Notes: a model not told the origin generated them from the letters alone. A DNA stretch of 64,000 nucleotides from CAZVLQ01 sp964628185 (GCA_964628185.1 CAZVLQ010000001.1:62001-126000), one strand, 5' to 3'. Positions 18,219 to 28,064 are shown, counted from the stretch's first letter. Program-made: numbers and translations.

Positions 18219-19057
18219 GGCATCTCCAATGCGATATTATCAATCAATCGCGCCTTGCCAATGGTGGCGGCAATGAATGCGCGCGCGGGACTGTCCGTAA
18301 TTCGGGTGATTTTCGTGAGGGTAGAGGCATTTTGGATTTCAATATATTCCGGATCAATTTTATGCACTTTCAGGTAGTTTCTGGCACTTTTTAGAAGTTT
18401 TTCGCAGTTTTTGTCCCCTTTTTTTATATTTTCAGCGATTTTCTGAAGACTCGCATACAGCACCGCCGCTTGCCTGCGTTCTTCTTCCGACAAATAACGG
18501 TTTCGGCTGCTCATGGCCAGTCCGTCCGGTTCACGCACGGTTTTACAACCCACAATCTCCACCGGGATGTGCAAATCCGTCACCATGCGGCGGATGATGG
18601 CGAGTTGTTGCCAGTCCTTTTCACCAAACAGGGCGATATCCGGCCGGACGATATTGAACAGGATATTCACGACGGTCACGACGCCGTCAAAATGGCCGGG
18701 GCGCGTCGCACCGCATAATACATTCGACAGCTCACCGGCCTTGAGGGTAATGCCTGGCGGGTCTGAGGCATACAGATTATCCGGATGAAAAATAACGTCC
18801 ACACCAAGAGCCCCGCAGGCTGTTTTGTCCGCTTCAAAGGGACGCGGGTATGCGCCCAGGTCCTCATTGGGGCCGAATTGTAAAGGGTTTACATAGATAC
18901 TGACAATCACCACATCCGCCAGTTCCCCGGCTTTACGAATCAGGCTGGCATGGCCATCGTGCAGGCAGCCCATGGTTGGCACCAGCGCAATACGTCTCCT
19001 TGCGCGCAGCGGCGCGAGGACGTCCCGGAGCTCGCGGGGCGTTCCGGCAACGATCAT
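18215..19057 (-). CDS. panC: Pantothenate synthetase
   Basis: A 280-residue cytoplasmic ligase joining pantoate and beta-alanine with ATP. Signature segments are LVPTMGCLHDGHASLIRKA with the HxGH-like motif, IYVNPLQFGPNEDLGAYPR, LFGEKDWQQLAIIRRMV and LAMSSRNRYLS. Length is normal. It overlaps panB and panD by four bases each (ATGA), indicating translational coupling. Confidence 0.96.
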   Translation of the reverse strand: MIVAGTPRELRDVLAPLRARRRIALVPTMGCLHDGHASLIRKAGELADVVIVSIYVNPLQFGPNEDLGAYPRPFEADKTACGALGVDVIFHPDNLYASDPPGITLKAGELSNVLCGATRPGHFDGVVTVVNILFNIVRPDIALFGEKDWQQLAIIRRMVTDLHIPVEIVGCKTVREPDGLAMSSRNRYLSEEERRQAAVLYASLQKIAENIKKGDKNCEKLLKSARNYLKVHKIDPEYIEIQNASTLTKITRITDSPARAFIAATIGKARLIDNIALEMP

Positions 19058-19842
19058 CCCGGAAATCTCCCTTGCCGCACGTCCCCGGACCAGCGTCCAA
19101 TCGCATCAATGACAGTATTTTTCAGATCTGCATAGGGTGGAGCGAAGGGCGGATTTTTTTCAGATAAACCGAGCAGATCGTGCCAGACCAGCACCTGTGC
19201 ATCGCAGTCCGGTCCGGCGCCAATGCCAACGGTGGGAATGCCGGCCATGCCGGTGATTTCAGCGGCCAGATCGTGCGGGATGTTTTCCAGCACCAGCGCT
19301 ACGGCGCCGGCATGAACGACTGCCTGCGCGTCCTTCATCAACTGCGCCCGTTCATCCCTATTCGTTCCGCGCTTGCCGTAGGAGCCAAATTTCTTGACCG
19401 ATTGCGGCGTCAGTCCGATGTGGGCGACCACTGCAATTCCACGGTCTGCCAGGAAACGGATAGTGTCCGCCATGGCTACGCCACCTTCCAGCTTGACGGC
19501 ATCACAGCCCGTTTGCTGCAATACGCGCACGGATGTTGCAAAGGCCTGTTCGGGGGATTGCTGATAGGTGCCGAAGGGTAGATCGCAGACCACCCAGGCT
19601 GTTGATCGTCCCCGCACCACCGCGGCGGTGTGATGGATCATGTGATCCAAAGTGACGGGGACGGTGGTGTCGAAGCCGAGACAGACCATACCCAATGAGT
19701 CTCCGACCAGCAATACGTCCACGCCGGCCGCCTCGGCAATTCCTGCACTGGCGGCATCATATGCCGTCAGCCATACCATTTTTTCATTGCATCGCCTGGC
19801 GCGCAACAGCGTCGCCGCGGTGACCGGTTTGTGTTCGCTCAT
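19054..19842 (-). CDS. panB: 3-methyl-2-oxobutanoate hydroxymethyltransferase
   Basis: A 262-residue first enzyme of the pantothenate pathway, forming ketopantoate from 2-oxoisovalerate and methylene-THF. Motifs are TAYDAASAGIAEAAGVDVLLVGDSLGMV, MIHHTAAVVRG, VKLEGG, VAHIGLTPQSVKKFG, LVLENIP and the GIGAGPDCDAQVLVWHDLLG metal/substrate region. It is the first gene of the panBCD-apbE operon; its promoter should lie in the divergent region 19843-20056. Confidence 0.96.
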   Translation of the reverse strand: MSEHKPVTAATLLRARRCNEKMVWLTAYDAASAGIAEAAGVDVLLVGDSLGMVCLGFDTTVPVTLDHMIHHTAAVVRGRSTAWVVCDLPFGTYQQSPEQAFATSVRVLQQTGCDAVKLEGGVAMADTIRFLADRGIAVVAHIGLTPQSVKKFGSYGKRGTNRDERAQLMKDAQAVVHAGAVALVLENIPHDLAAEITGMAGIPTVGIGAGPDCDAQVLVWHDLLGLSEKNPPFAPPYADLKNTVIDAIGRWSGDVRQGRFPG

Positions 19843-20056
19843 TTTCCATCCTTCCGCTTCGGCCCGTTGCCGGTGCCGTCTTCAGGGATGGGGAATGATA
19901 CATCACCATCATGCAAAACGCACAAGGCTTTTTTAAATTTGTATTAGATTTCACGGATAAAGGAACAGGGCCATGGGGAGTGTCATAATAATGCGCCGCT
20001 TCAGTTCGCCGCGGCAATTCGCTAGCCTGCATATCAAAAAAATCCGGGAGAGATAC

Positions 20057-20563
20057 GTGAAGGATATTTTTACCGCAACGGAACTGGAGGCCCAGAGGCG
20101 CTGGGGTGATCCGGAGCTGTGGGATGAAGCGCGTGTCGCACGGCTCATATGGGATCATATCCCGGAGCAGTATCAGATGCGCGTCGAGTCCGCTCCCTTT
20201 TTCTTTATCGCCACCGCAAACGCACGGGGTGAATGCGACTGTTCATTCAAGGGCGGCGGTCCGAACCTGTTGCATGTGCCGGATGTGCCGGACGGCAGGC
20301 ACCTCGCCTTCCCAGATTTCGACGGCAACAACGCCTTCATGACGCTGGGTAATATCCTCGACAATCCCCATGTGGGCATCCTCTTCATTGATTTCCGGGA
20401 CGGGGCGCGGCTGCGCGTCAACGGCAGGGCGACAATCCACGACCGGGGTGAACCGCTTACCTGGTTTGCCGACGCCCGGCGCGTGGTGTGCGTGGAGATC
20501 ACGCAGGTGGTTGCGAATTGCGCCAACTTTGTGCCGAGGCTTGCCCCTGTGGAGGAAGGATAG
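20057..20563 (+). CDS. Pyridoxamine 5'-phosphate oxidase-fold (flavin-binding) protein
   Basis: The product has a split-barrel flavin-binding fold similar to the MSMEG_1061-type PNPOx family: FFFIATANARGECDCSFKGG, LAFPDFDGNNAFMTLGNILDNPHVGILFIDF, LRVNGRA and the C-terminal ITQVVANCANFVPR. This family binds FMN or F420; the substrate is unknown and it is not the B6 enzyme itself. I chose the GTG at 20057 because GGGAG lies six bases upstream; an in-frame start at 19973 would add 28 residues. The following radical SAM gene begins 5 bases after the stop, so the two are probably co-transcribed. Confidence 0.82.
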   Translation: MKDIFTATELEAQRRWGDPELWDEARVARLIWDHIPEQYQMRVESAPFFFIATANARGECDCSFKGGGPNLLHVPDVPDGRHLAFPDFDGNNAFMTLGNILDNPHVGILFIDFRDGARLRVNGRATIHDRGEPLTWFADARRVVCVEITQVVANCANFVPRLAPVEEG

Positions 20564-20568
20564 CTTCC

Positions 20569-21501
20569 TTGGCCGGCTACCGCGTCACGGTTAATGTTGA
20601 GTGGACATCCGCGTGCAATGCCCGCTGCTTGATGTGCCCGAGAGAAGCGATTCCCCAAGCGGAAAAAATGGATCAGGTCACCTTCCGTCAAATTCTCGAA
20701 TATCTGAATCCGGATGATGTGTTTCGCGCGGTCGTGGCCGGTTACGGTGAACCGACCACGCATCCCCGGTTTGGAGCCTTTATCCGGTTGTTGTCCGAAG
20801 CCTCCGTACCGGTGGATATGGTCAGCAACGGCGAACGACTGAACGAAAGGCGGCTCAAACTGCTGGACGGGCGGCTGCGCACCCTGATCATTTCTTTTTC
20901 CAGCGTAGATGCCGGGGTCTACGGGCAGGTTCATGCGGGCTTAAGGCAGGACAAGGTGATGGCCAACATCCAGGCCGCGGCGAAGAATCTGCGCCGTACG
21001 GAGCTGGCGATCAGTCTTTCACCCCTGGCGCAATGCATCGCGACCCTGCCGGAAACCATTGGCTGGCTGAGGGCTCGGGGGGTGAAGCTGCTCACCATGT
21101 CGCCGTCGCTGTATGATCGTGCCGGAACGCTGGGGCTGTCGGATGCCGACGCTCACCGCCTGCGCGACATCATTGTCAAATACCGGCTTCACAGCCAGGA
21201 ACTGGACTTTATACCCGGCATACCGGATATCGCCGGGCAGTGGATGGCCAACCGTTTCAAATGCCTGCCGCGCAATACAAGCCTGTTTATTTCCGCCGAT
21301 GGCCATTATCAGTACTGTTTCAACGATATTTCCCGACGTCACCCGCTGGCCCATGTTTCCGGGATGAATATTCGTCAGGTGCTGGATTTGCGTGAACGGA
21401 CTGAATGTGATGCGCGTATCTGCGGCGATTGCAATATGCGAAGCCGCTACAGGTTACCCGAGGTGATGCGCGCGGCCTGGTGGCACTTCAAAAAGCAGTA
21501 A
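20569..21501 (+). CDS. Radical SAM protein
   Basis: A 310-residue radical SAM enzyme. CNARCLMC (residues 16-23) is the CxxxCxxC motif binding the SAM-cleaving [4Fe-4S] cluster, and VAGYGEPTTHP is the GGE-like SAM-binding region. The C-terminal part has further cysteines (KCLPRN, YCFND, CDARICGDCNMRSRYR) resembling a SPASM/twitch auxiliary cluster domain. Such enzymes modify peptides or small molecules; the substrate is unknown. The TTG at 20569 is preferred because GGAGGAAGGA lies upstream and the core begins shortly after. It follows the PNPOx-fold gene closely and is convergent with the large flavoprotein gene. Confidence 0.85.
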   Translation: MAGYRVTVNVEWTSACNARCLMCPREAIPQAEKMDQVTFRQILEYLNPDDVFRAVVAGYGEPTTHPRFGAFIRLLSEASVPVDMVSNGERLNERRLKLLDGRLRTLIISFSSVDAGVYGQVHAGLRQDKVMANIQAAAKNLRRTELAISLSPLAQCIATLPETIGWLRARGVKLLTMSPSLYDRAGTLGLSDADAHRLRDIIVKYRLHSQELDFIPGIPDIAGQWMANRFKCLPRNTSLFISADGHYQYCFNDISRRHPLAHVSGMNIRQVLDLRERTECDARICGDCNMRSRYRLPEVMRAAWWHFKKQ

Positions 21502-21526
21502 CCGGGGTTTGTTTCCTGTCGTCAGA

Positions 21527-24500
21527 TTATGGTGACCTGTGGCGCATTCCGAGTTGGCTCAGGCAGCGGTCGATCCACTGCGCCGTGAGTTTTTCCTGCA
21601 CCGATTGCTGCTTCAGGCGCTCCATGAGTACGGAAAAATCCACCCAGTCCAGCAACTGGTCCTGGCCCGCGCAGGAAAAAACCATGGTTTCCTCGTCCGT
21701 TTCCGGATCACGGTGCATTTGCAGGCACTGGGCGCAAATACCCTTCATCATGCATTGCATGGGTGAGTTGATGGAGCCGATGGCCACGTGGTCGGGTTTG
21801 AGCATGCCCTTGAGCGCGCCATGGCGCGCCTGCGCAACTGCCGCCATCATGCCGGCCGAACCGATGGCGATAAGGCGGTCAATATCGATCAGCGGAACGG
21901 GGGGTTCACCCATCTCGCCACCGGCATAGGCGAGCATGGCTTCAACGACATTGCCGACGAAGCTTGCGTCCTCTGCTCGCGCGGGCGTAAAACCCGGGGC
22001 TTCATCCGAGCACCACACCACCACGTCGGCGGCCGCCTCGATTTCTTCCACCTTGTAGCGGTCCGCCGTTTTTTTATAGGCAGCGAAGTAGAGCACCCTG
22101 GAACCCGCTTTCCGGAAGGCCTGACCGATGGAAAAGAGCACGGCATTGCCGAGGCCGCCGCCGGCGAGAAGTACCGTTTCACCACCGTGAATCCCGGTCG
22201 GGCTCCCGGTCGGACCCATCAGTACGATCGGCTCGCCGGGCGTAAGCTGTGCGCACAGATCGGAGGAGCCGCCCATTTCCAGCACGATGAGCGAAATCAG
22301 TCCCTGCTCAAGGTTGACGGAGGCGCCGGTGAGGGCCAGGCCCTCCATGGCCAGGCGGGTTCCGTTTACCTGGCGCGCGAGCGTTTCATAGTTCTGCAGG
22401 CGGTAGAACTGGCCGGGATGGAAGGCCGCGGCCGCCTTCGGCGCGCGCACCACCACTTCAACGATATTCGGCGCCAGCCGCCGGACGGCATGCGTTCGCG
22501 GTCGTAACTGCTCATTTAACCTGGCCATCAGTGCTTTCCCGTCCGTTCTCCCGGGCCGGTTCGCGGCCAGAACACGGCTGACTACCTTGTGCCCGCGTCT
22601 GGCGCTGGCCATGGCCTTGACGACGTTACCGGCGAAGGAAGGATGCAAATCACCGAAGAAACTCATTGCCAGCCCGTCCGGGCGCACGTTCATCAGCATA
22701 TGCGCTTCAGCGGGCTTGGCGATACGTTCCGGCTGAACCGGCCGGCCGTTCATATCCACCGCCTGGAAGAAATATCCGTCCAGTTTGGCATGCTCCGGGT
22801 CCTCTTCGGCCAGCGCCGTATTCGGATGCGTGCCGGCGGCGATGAGAATGGCGCGCGCCGGCAGGTGCACCACGTCGCCCGTATCCTCGATATGGCCTTC
22901 GGGATTCAGCTCGCGCTTGGCTAGGCGCAGACGCTGGGCGTGTCCGTAGGCATCGACATCGACGGCCACCGGCGAGAGCAATTCGGCGAAGCGAACGCCT
23001 TCCGCCAGGGCATGTGTCAGTTCCTCATGGTTAAGGATATAGCTGGGGGCGTCAATCAGACGCCTGCGATAGGCAATGGTTACGCCCCCCCAGCCATCCA
23101 GCAGCGAAAGAATATCCGGCGCCCTTTGCCCGGCCTCGGCGCGGTCGCGCTCGGCCCGGATGGCGCGGGCGTGGGCCATGAATTCGTCGGCGATCAGTGC
23201 TTCCTCCGCGCTGAAGGAGGCGCGTACGGCTTCCTCGCCGCGCTCACGCGCCAGGGCCTCGTAACGGGAGAGAAACTTTTCCACCTGCACCGGATAATAG
23301 GCCAGGGCCTCGGTGGCGGTGTCTACGGCCGTCAGGCCGCCGCCGATTACGACCACAGGCAGGCGAATTTGCAGGTTGGCTACGGATGCTTCCCTGGCGG
23401 CGCCCGTGAGTTGCAGGGCCATCAGGAAGTCCGAGGCCTTGCGCACGCCTCTGGCCATGCCGTTGGGGATGGACAGGAAGGTGGGCCTGCCCGCGCCCAT
23501 GCACAGGGCGATATGGTCAAATCCCATGGCGAAGGCGTCCTCGACCGTGAGCGTTCCGCCGAAGCGCACACCGCCAAACATGGCGAAATGTTCGCGCCTC
23601 TCAAGCAGAAGGCGGATGATTTTCAGGAAATTCTTGTCCCAGCGCACGGTAATGCCGTATTCGGCCACGCCGCCGAAGCCGGCCATGACGCGCTCATCCA
23701 GTTCTTCGTGCAGGGCATGGATATCGCGGACGGGATGGAACGGCACGCGTTCGCCCCCGCTTGTTACGCCGCACATCTCCGGCGGTAGCGGTTCAATCTT
23801 CAAGCCGTCAATGGCCACGACCCGGTGTCCGTCATTCATCAGGTGGTGCGCCAGCGTGTAGCCGGACGGGCCAAGGCCGACCACCAGTACCTTGTAGCCG
23901 CTGGTATCCATGGGAAGCGGACGTTCGATATTCAGGGGGTTCCAGCGCGTGAGCAAACTGTAAATTTCGAATCCCCAGGGCAGCTCCAGCACTTCCCTGA
24001 GCATACGTGTCTCAATCTGTGGAATGGCCACCGGATCCTGGCGCTGATAGATACACGACTTCATGCAATCATTGCAGATGCGATGACCGGTTCCTGCGAC
24101 CATCGGGTTGTCCGTCACGACCGCCGCCAGGGCGCCGATGGCGTGACCCTCGGCCATGAGGAGGTTCATTTCCGATATTTTTTCCTCCAGGGGACAGCCG
24201 GTCAGCGTCACGCCCAGCGGGCTTTTGCGGAAGGCGCCGGACTGCTTCTCTTTCAGGCCTTTCGAACAGGAGTCACGGTCCTGCCTGTGGCACCAGATGC
24301 AGTAATTCGCCTGATCAATGGCGAATATCCGGTCGCAGCCGGGATCCGTCAGTTTGAACCCCTGGCGCCGGTGCAGGCGCTTCCCGGGCAGGCGCATCTG
24401 CTCTATACCGTGGCGCTCTTCAGAGACCACGGGCACCAGCTTCATAAAATCAGTATTGCGCGACAGCCTGAACAGCACGCCGTGTGCATGGCGTGCGCGC

Positions 24501-25030
24501 CCGGCCCGGGTGTGCGCCGCCCAGGCGGCATAGCGCGCCGCTGTTTCAAGATGCTGTTCATACTGCAACGGATTCTTGAGCCATTCGAGCACGCGCTCGG
24601 CATAACGCTGTTCATCAAGAGGTTCGCCGCACAGGGTGGTCATGGTGGAGACGAGTGCTTCTCCCGCAGCATCTTCCACGCACGTGCTTCTGGCGGCGCG
24701 CTGAACGAAGCGGCGCTTGCAGGTGAGTATCAGCTCGTTCGCCCGAAGTTGCCGTTCTTTCTTCCGCACCTGTTCCCTGATGCCGAACAACCCGGCGAGA
24801 AAGGCCTCAAGATGAGGCGCAAGATCCAGAAGCAGGGCGGAATGCTCCTTCGGACCGGGGGGGCAGGACTGCTCCCGGACGGCGTGAAGCCTGGCGTACA
24901 GCGTTTCATCCGCGCTCTCAAGCTCACCAAGAAAAATGTCATCGAGGCGCTTGAGTCCCTCCAGACGATACAAGTCCTCGAAGGACAGGCCGTGGGCGAG
25001 GGTGAGGTCGGTTTTGGCGGCAGGTTTCAT
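21527..25030 (-). CDS. Giant NfnB/GltD-like plus NfnA/PyrK-like fusion flavoprotein
   Basis: A 1167-residue cytoplasmic protein. Residues 1-370 include cysteine groups CIWCHRQDRDSC (about 245) and CNDCMKSC (about 320), probably Fe-S ligands. An FAD motif VLVVGLGPSGYTLAHHL lies near 385 and an NAD(P) motif VVVIGGGLTAVDTATEAL near 560, as in GltD/NfnB. From about 840 it resembles the ferredoxin-reductase-like PyrK/NfnA subunit: FHPGQFYRLQNY, VLLAGGGLGNAVLFS, then a CMMKGICAQC...C [2Fe-2S]-type motif near 1090. Separate NfnA and NfnB proteins form an electron-bifurcating NADH-ferredoxin:NADPH oxidoreductase; here they are one chain with a large N-terminal extension. Bifurcation is inferred, not shown. 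Confidence 0.75.
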   Translation of the reverse strand: MKPAAKTDLTLAHGLSFEDLYRLEGLKRLDDIFLGELESADETLYARLHAVREQSCPPGPKEHSALLLDLAPHLEAFLAGLFGIREQVRKKERQLRANELILTCKRRFVQRAARSTCVEDAAGEALVSTMTTLCGEPLDEQRYAERVLEWLKNPLQYEQHLETAARYAAWAAHTRAGRARHAHGVLFRLSRNTDFMKLVPVVSEERHGIEQMRLPGKRLHRRQGFKLTDPGCDRIFAIDQANYCIWCHRQDRDSCSKGLKEKQSGAFRKSPLGVTLTGCPLEEKISEMNLLMAEGHAIGALAAVVTDNPMVAGTGHRICNDCMKSCIYQRQDPVAIPQIETRMLREVLELPWGFEIYSLLTRWNPLNIERPLPMDTSGYKVLVVGLGPSGYTLAHHLMNDGHRVVAIDGLKIEPLPPEMCGVTSGGERVPFHPVRDIHALHEELDERVMAGFGGVAEYGITVRWDKNFLKIIRLLLERREHFAMFGGVRFGGTLTVEDAFAMGFDHIALCMGAGRPTFLSIPNGMARGVRKASDFLMALQLTGAAREASVANLQIRLPVVVIGGGLTAVDTATEALAYYPVQVEKFLSRYEALARERGEEAVRASFSAEEALIADEFMAHARAIRAERDRAEAGQRAPDILSLLDGWGGVTIAYRRRLIDAPSYILNHEELTHALAEGVRFAELLSPVAVDVDAYGHAQRLRLAKRELNPEGHIEDTGDVVHLPARAILIAAGTHPNTALAEEDPEHAKLDGYFFQAVDMNGRPVQPERIAKPAEAHMLMNVRPDGLAMSFFGDLHPSFAGNVVKAMASARRGHKVVSRVLAANRPGRTDGKALMARLNEQLRPRTHAVRRLAPNIVEVVVRAPKAAAAFHPGQFYRLQNYETLARQVNGTRLAMEGLALTGASVNLEQGLISLIVLEMGGSSDLCAQLTPGEPIVLMGPTGSPTGIHGGETVLLAGGGLGNAVLFSIGQAFRKAGSRVLYFAAYKKTADRYKVEEIEAAADVVVWCSDEAPGFTPARAEDASFVGNVVEAMLAYAGGEMGEPPVPLIDIDRLIAIGSAGMMAAVAQARHGALKGMLKPDHVAIGSINSPMQCMMKGICAQCLQMHRDPETDEETMVFSCAGQDQLLDWVDFSVLMERLKQQSVQEKLTAQWIDRCLSQLGMRHRSP

Positions 25031-25122
25031 GGGTCACTCATGCTGCTGTCAGCCCTGTGCCTCGGCAAGTCATGTCCGTCCTGCATGGTTTTCGGTTGCC
25101 GATGGATCATACAGAATGAGGG

Positions 25123-26442
25123 TTAATCGTCACAGTGGGCCGTCCTTATGAAAAGGCGGCGTTCACTGAAAAGAAATTCCGCGGCGCTGATCGCCAGGTA
25201 GGCCACGAGCATCCATTTCAGGCTGTTGCCGTCGTACCGCCACAGGTAGGCAATGAGCACGGCCCACGAGATAAGGCAGCCGGCAAGGCCAAGCAGCGGC
25301 ATGAGCGGGTGAAGGCCGGCTTTTTTCCGCAGACGGAAGGCCGCCAGATTGACGCTGGCAAAGATAAGCAGAAACGTGGCACTGGCAAATGAGGAAATCA
25401 TGGTCAGGTTGGCCAGGTTGACAAAGGCCAGGGTGATCACGGTCAATACAATGAGGCTGACCCATGGAACGGCGGTGGTGCGGACCCGATGGGCAAAGGC
25501 GCAGGGCAGGGCGTGTTCTTTTGCCATGATGCTGCCCAGCCGCGCCGTGCCGAACATTGTCGCATTGATTGCGGATGCAGTTGAGAGAACAGCTCCCATG
25601 CCGATGAGCACAAATCCTGCCTTTCCCAGAAATGGTTTGGCAGCTACGGCCAGCGCATATTCCTTGTATTCATTGATGTCATCCGGTGAAAGATTGGTCA
25701 CGGCAACGAGTGAGACCACTATATAAATCAGAGCGGTGACGATGATGGAGATCATGATGGCGCGAGGCATATCCCGCCGCGGGTTGCGCGATTCGTTTAC
25801 GGCATTGGGAATCAGTTCAAAACCCTCATAGGCAACAAAAATCAGTGCCGCACCCATAAACAGGCCGGTACCGCCCTGATTAAAGAATGGTATGAGTCTG
25901 GAAGGATCGGCCAGGATCAGCCCGATGGCTGCAAAGCCCAGCAGGATCACAACCTTGACCAGCACGACCATATCCTCCGTTTCTCCCGCCACCTGTGCAC
26001 CATAGAGATTAATGCCCAGGAACAGCAGCAAGATGAGACTTTCCAGGAAATGGTGGACCAGCAAGCCGTGGGCCTGCCCGCCCAGCAGCGCCGTGCCATA
26101 AGCGCCAAAGGTATAGGCGTAAAGCGAGAGGGTGCCGATGTATCCTGCAATCAACAACCAGCCGCCCAGCCCGGCGATGTTGGGGTGCTGAAAAGCGTGT
26201 TCCAGATACGTGAAGCTGCCCCCGTCGGAACGAAAGCAGAGCCCCAGTCTGGCATAGGACCAGCCTGTCATGAGGGCCAGCATGCCGCCCAGGGCAAAGG
26301 CCAGCGGCGCCGCATGCCCGGCCAGGCCGATGGAAATCCCCAGCACCGAGAAAATGCCACCGCCCACCATGCCACCCACGCCCATGGCAATGAGTTCCTT
26401 AAACTCCAGTGTTCCACCCCTGATTACAGCCGGTTCGGTCAC
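25123..26442 (-). CDS. APC family amino-acid permease
   Basis: A 439-residue integral membrane transporter of the amino acid-polyamine-organocation superfamily. The N-terminal MGVGGMVGGGIFSVLG stretch is the glycine-rich unwound helix that binds substrate, and about 12 hydrophobic segments follow. FEGFE-type residues appear as VAYEGFELIPNAVNESRNPRRDMPRAI, a strong APC signature near 205-232. The substrate cannot be named. It is downstream of class I aldolase on the same strand with 46 bases between; a functional link is not obvious. Confidence 0.9.
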   Translation of the reverse strand: MTEPAVIRGGTLEFKELIAMGVGGMVGGGIFSVLGISIGLAGHAAPLAFALGGMLALMTGWSYARLGLCFRSDGGSFTYLEHAFQHPNIAGLGGWLLIAGYIGTLSLYAYTFGAYGTALLGGQAHGLLVHHFLESLILLLFLGINLYGAQVAGETEDMVVLVKVVILLGFAAIGLILADPSRLIPFFNQGGTGLFMGAALIFVAYEGFELIPNAVNESRNPRRDMPRAIMISIIVTALIYIVVSLVAVTNLSPDDINEYKEYALAVAAKPFLGKAGFVLIGMGAVLSTASAINATMFGTARLGSIMAKEHALPCAFAHRVRTTAVPWVSLIVLTVITLAFVNLANLTMISSFASATFLLIFASVNLAAFRLRKKAGLHPLMPLLGLAGCLISWAVLIAYLWRYDGNSLKWMLVAYLAISAAEFLFSERRLFIRTAHCDD

Positions 26443-26488
26443 GAGTCCGTCACAAGGCCACGGTTATGCGTGGTATTGTTGCCATGCG

Positions 26489-27520
26489 TCATGCGGCGAA
26501 CTCTTTTTGTTCAAGGGCCGGTTCATATTGACCCCGGCGTGCCAGGCTGTTGAGTCTGGCCCGCTTCAGCAGGGCCTGCTGGGCGGCGCTGATATTCTCT
26601 CTTTTGCCGCCCCAGGCATGCAGTACAGGCTGCTGCAGGGCGCGGCCGTAGGAAGTGCTCAACTGCCAGGGCGCATTGCTGCGCAACCGGTTGATGGCAT
26701 TCAGGTTGGCGGTGGCCTCTTCCGGGCTCTGTCCACCGGACAAAAAGTTGATGCCGGGTACGGCGGCGGGCACCGTACGACGCAGTACTTTCAACGTTGC
26801 TCCCGCCACTTCATCAGGCTCCGCCCTGCGGCACTCCTTGCCCGGCAGCACCATATTGGGTTTGAGGATCATGTGTTCCAGGTCAACGCCATGCACATGC
26901 AGGGCGTCAAAAACGGCGTGCAGCACCTGCTGCGTCACCTCGGTGCAGCGCTCAATCTCGTGATCACCATCCATCAGCACTTCCGGTTCCACGATTGGAA
27001 CGACGCCCATTTCCTGACAGACGGCTGCGTAACGGGCCAGCATCTCGGCATTGGCGTGCAGGCCGAGCGGTGTGGGATTGACGGGTGTTACAGGGTAAAC
27101 CTCGCGCCACTTGGCGAAACGGGCGCCTTGTTTTATATAATCCGTCAGCCGCCCGGCCAGGCCGTCCAGTCCGCGGGTGACAAGATCACCCGGCGCTCCG
27201 GAAAGGGGAGCCGTGCCTTTGTCCACCTTGATGCCGGGGACAATTTTTCGAGCCCATGCCGCCTCGGGAAGCGGCGTTCCGTCATCGCTTTTTTGATCCA
27301 GCGTCTCCTCGAACAGGATAACGCCACTGATATAATCGCCCAGCCCCGGCGTGGTCAGCAGCAGGGAGCGATAGGTGCGGCGGTTCTCTTCGGTGGATTC
27401 CACGGCGATGGCATCCAGGCGCTTTTTAATCGTGGGCGCACTTTCATCCGCGGCCAGGATGCCCCGATGCTCGTCCACCATATCCCTGATCGTATTTTCA
27501 AGCATTTCCCGTACATTCAT
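26489..27520 (-). CDS. Fructose-bisphosphate aldolase class I
   Basis: A 343-residue Schiff-base aldolase that interconverts fructose 1,6-bisphosphate with dihydroxyacetone phosphate and glyceraldehyde 3-phosphate. RGILAADES near residue 19, GVILFEETL near 66, PIVEPEVLMDG near 180, the Schiff-base lysine in HMILKPNMV near 225, and NFLSGGQSPEEATANLNAIN near 268 are all present. Class I aldolases are less common in bacteria than class II. The 5' side (27521-27761) holds no convincing gene. Confidence 0.95.
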   Translation of the reverse strand: MNVREMLENTIRDMVDEHRGILAADESAPTIKKRLDAIAVESTEENRRTYRSLLLTTPGLGDYISGVILFEETLDQKSDDGTPLPEAAWARKIVPGIKVDKGTAPLSGAPGDLVTRGLDGLAGRLTDYIKQGARFAKWREVYPVTPVNPTPLGLHANAEMLARYAAVCQEMGVVPIVEPEVLMDGDHEIERCTEVTQQVLHAVFDALHVHGVDLEHMILKPNMVLPGKECRRAEPDEVAGATLKVLRRTVPAAVPGINFLSGGQSPEEATANLNAINRLRSNAPWQLSTSYGRALQQPVLHAWGGKRENISAAQQALLKRARLNSLARRGQYEPALEQKEFAA

Positions 27521-27761
27521 GATATCCCCCTGACTGCATTTTTTTCCGGTTCCACGATAACAGCCATTTTAGACCATTCCATGGAGGCATGTTCGCACCA
27601 GAGATGTTCCCGGGGGACGGGCTCCCAGGGGGGGTTAAAAGCCGGGGGCAGGAAGGGTGCAGTCGGGACTGCGGTGGATGGCCATGAATTCGACGTTGAT
27701 AAGGAAAGATACCCATACCGGATCACGTTCGGACAGGCGGATGGACATTTGTGTTGCGGCT

Positions 27762-27983
27762 CTACCGGGCGGGCACACCCGTCTCCGTAGCAGGCGGCGG
27801 AGATTGCGGCGCCGGATTGATGATATTCATCAGCAGCATTGCCAGCACGAAAAGAATAATGAAAAAGATCACATTGTGTTGCGCGAAGCGCTTGCCACGC
27901 GCCTGCTCAATCCTTTTCAGGAGCCAGTCCGTAGCGCCGTAGAGGACGATAGCGCCCAAGGTATAATAGAGAAAAAATCCCAT
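27762..27983 (-). CDS. Small membrane protein of unknown function
   Basis: A 73-residue protein. It has two hydrophobic segments (about 3-19 and 36-54) separated by a basic stretch KRIEQARGKRFAQH, then a proline-rich tail. AAGG lies just upstream of the ATG. I do not recognise a family. It sits downstream of the monohaem cytochrome c gene on the same strand, at the left edge of the respiratory island. Confidence 0.55.
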   Translation of the reverse strand: MGFFLYYTLGAIVLYGATDWLLKRIEQARGKRFAQHNVIFFIILFVLAMLLMNIINPAPQSPPPATETGVPAR

Positions 27984-28029
27984 GCCTTAAGTTAAGTGTA
28001 GAAGGGTTGACGCACCCTGTTATGGAAGG

Positions 28030-28049
28030 GCGGGCGGCGGACCGCCCGC
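28030..28049 (-). terminator. GC-rich hairpin after the cytochrome c gene
   Basis: GCGGGCGG at 28030-28037 pairs with CCGCCCGC at 28042-28049 with a 4-base loop. It lies 15 bases past the stop codon of the minus-strand cytochrome gene. There is no clear T-run on that strand, so it may be only a weak terminator or a 3'-end stabiliser. Confidence 0.4.
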
Positions 28050-28064
28050 ATGCCTCCCTTAAAG

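Noticed and set aside
23825..25126. A 433-codon plus-strand frame antisense to the large fusion flavoprotein
   Set aside because: The minus-strand frame has clear flavin and Fe-S motifs; the antisense frame has none.
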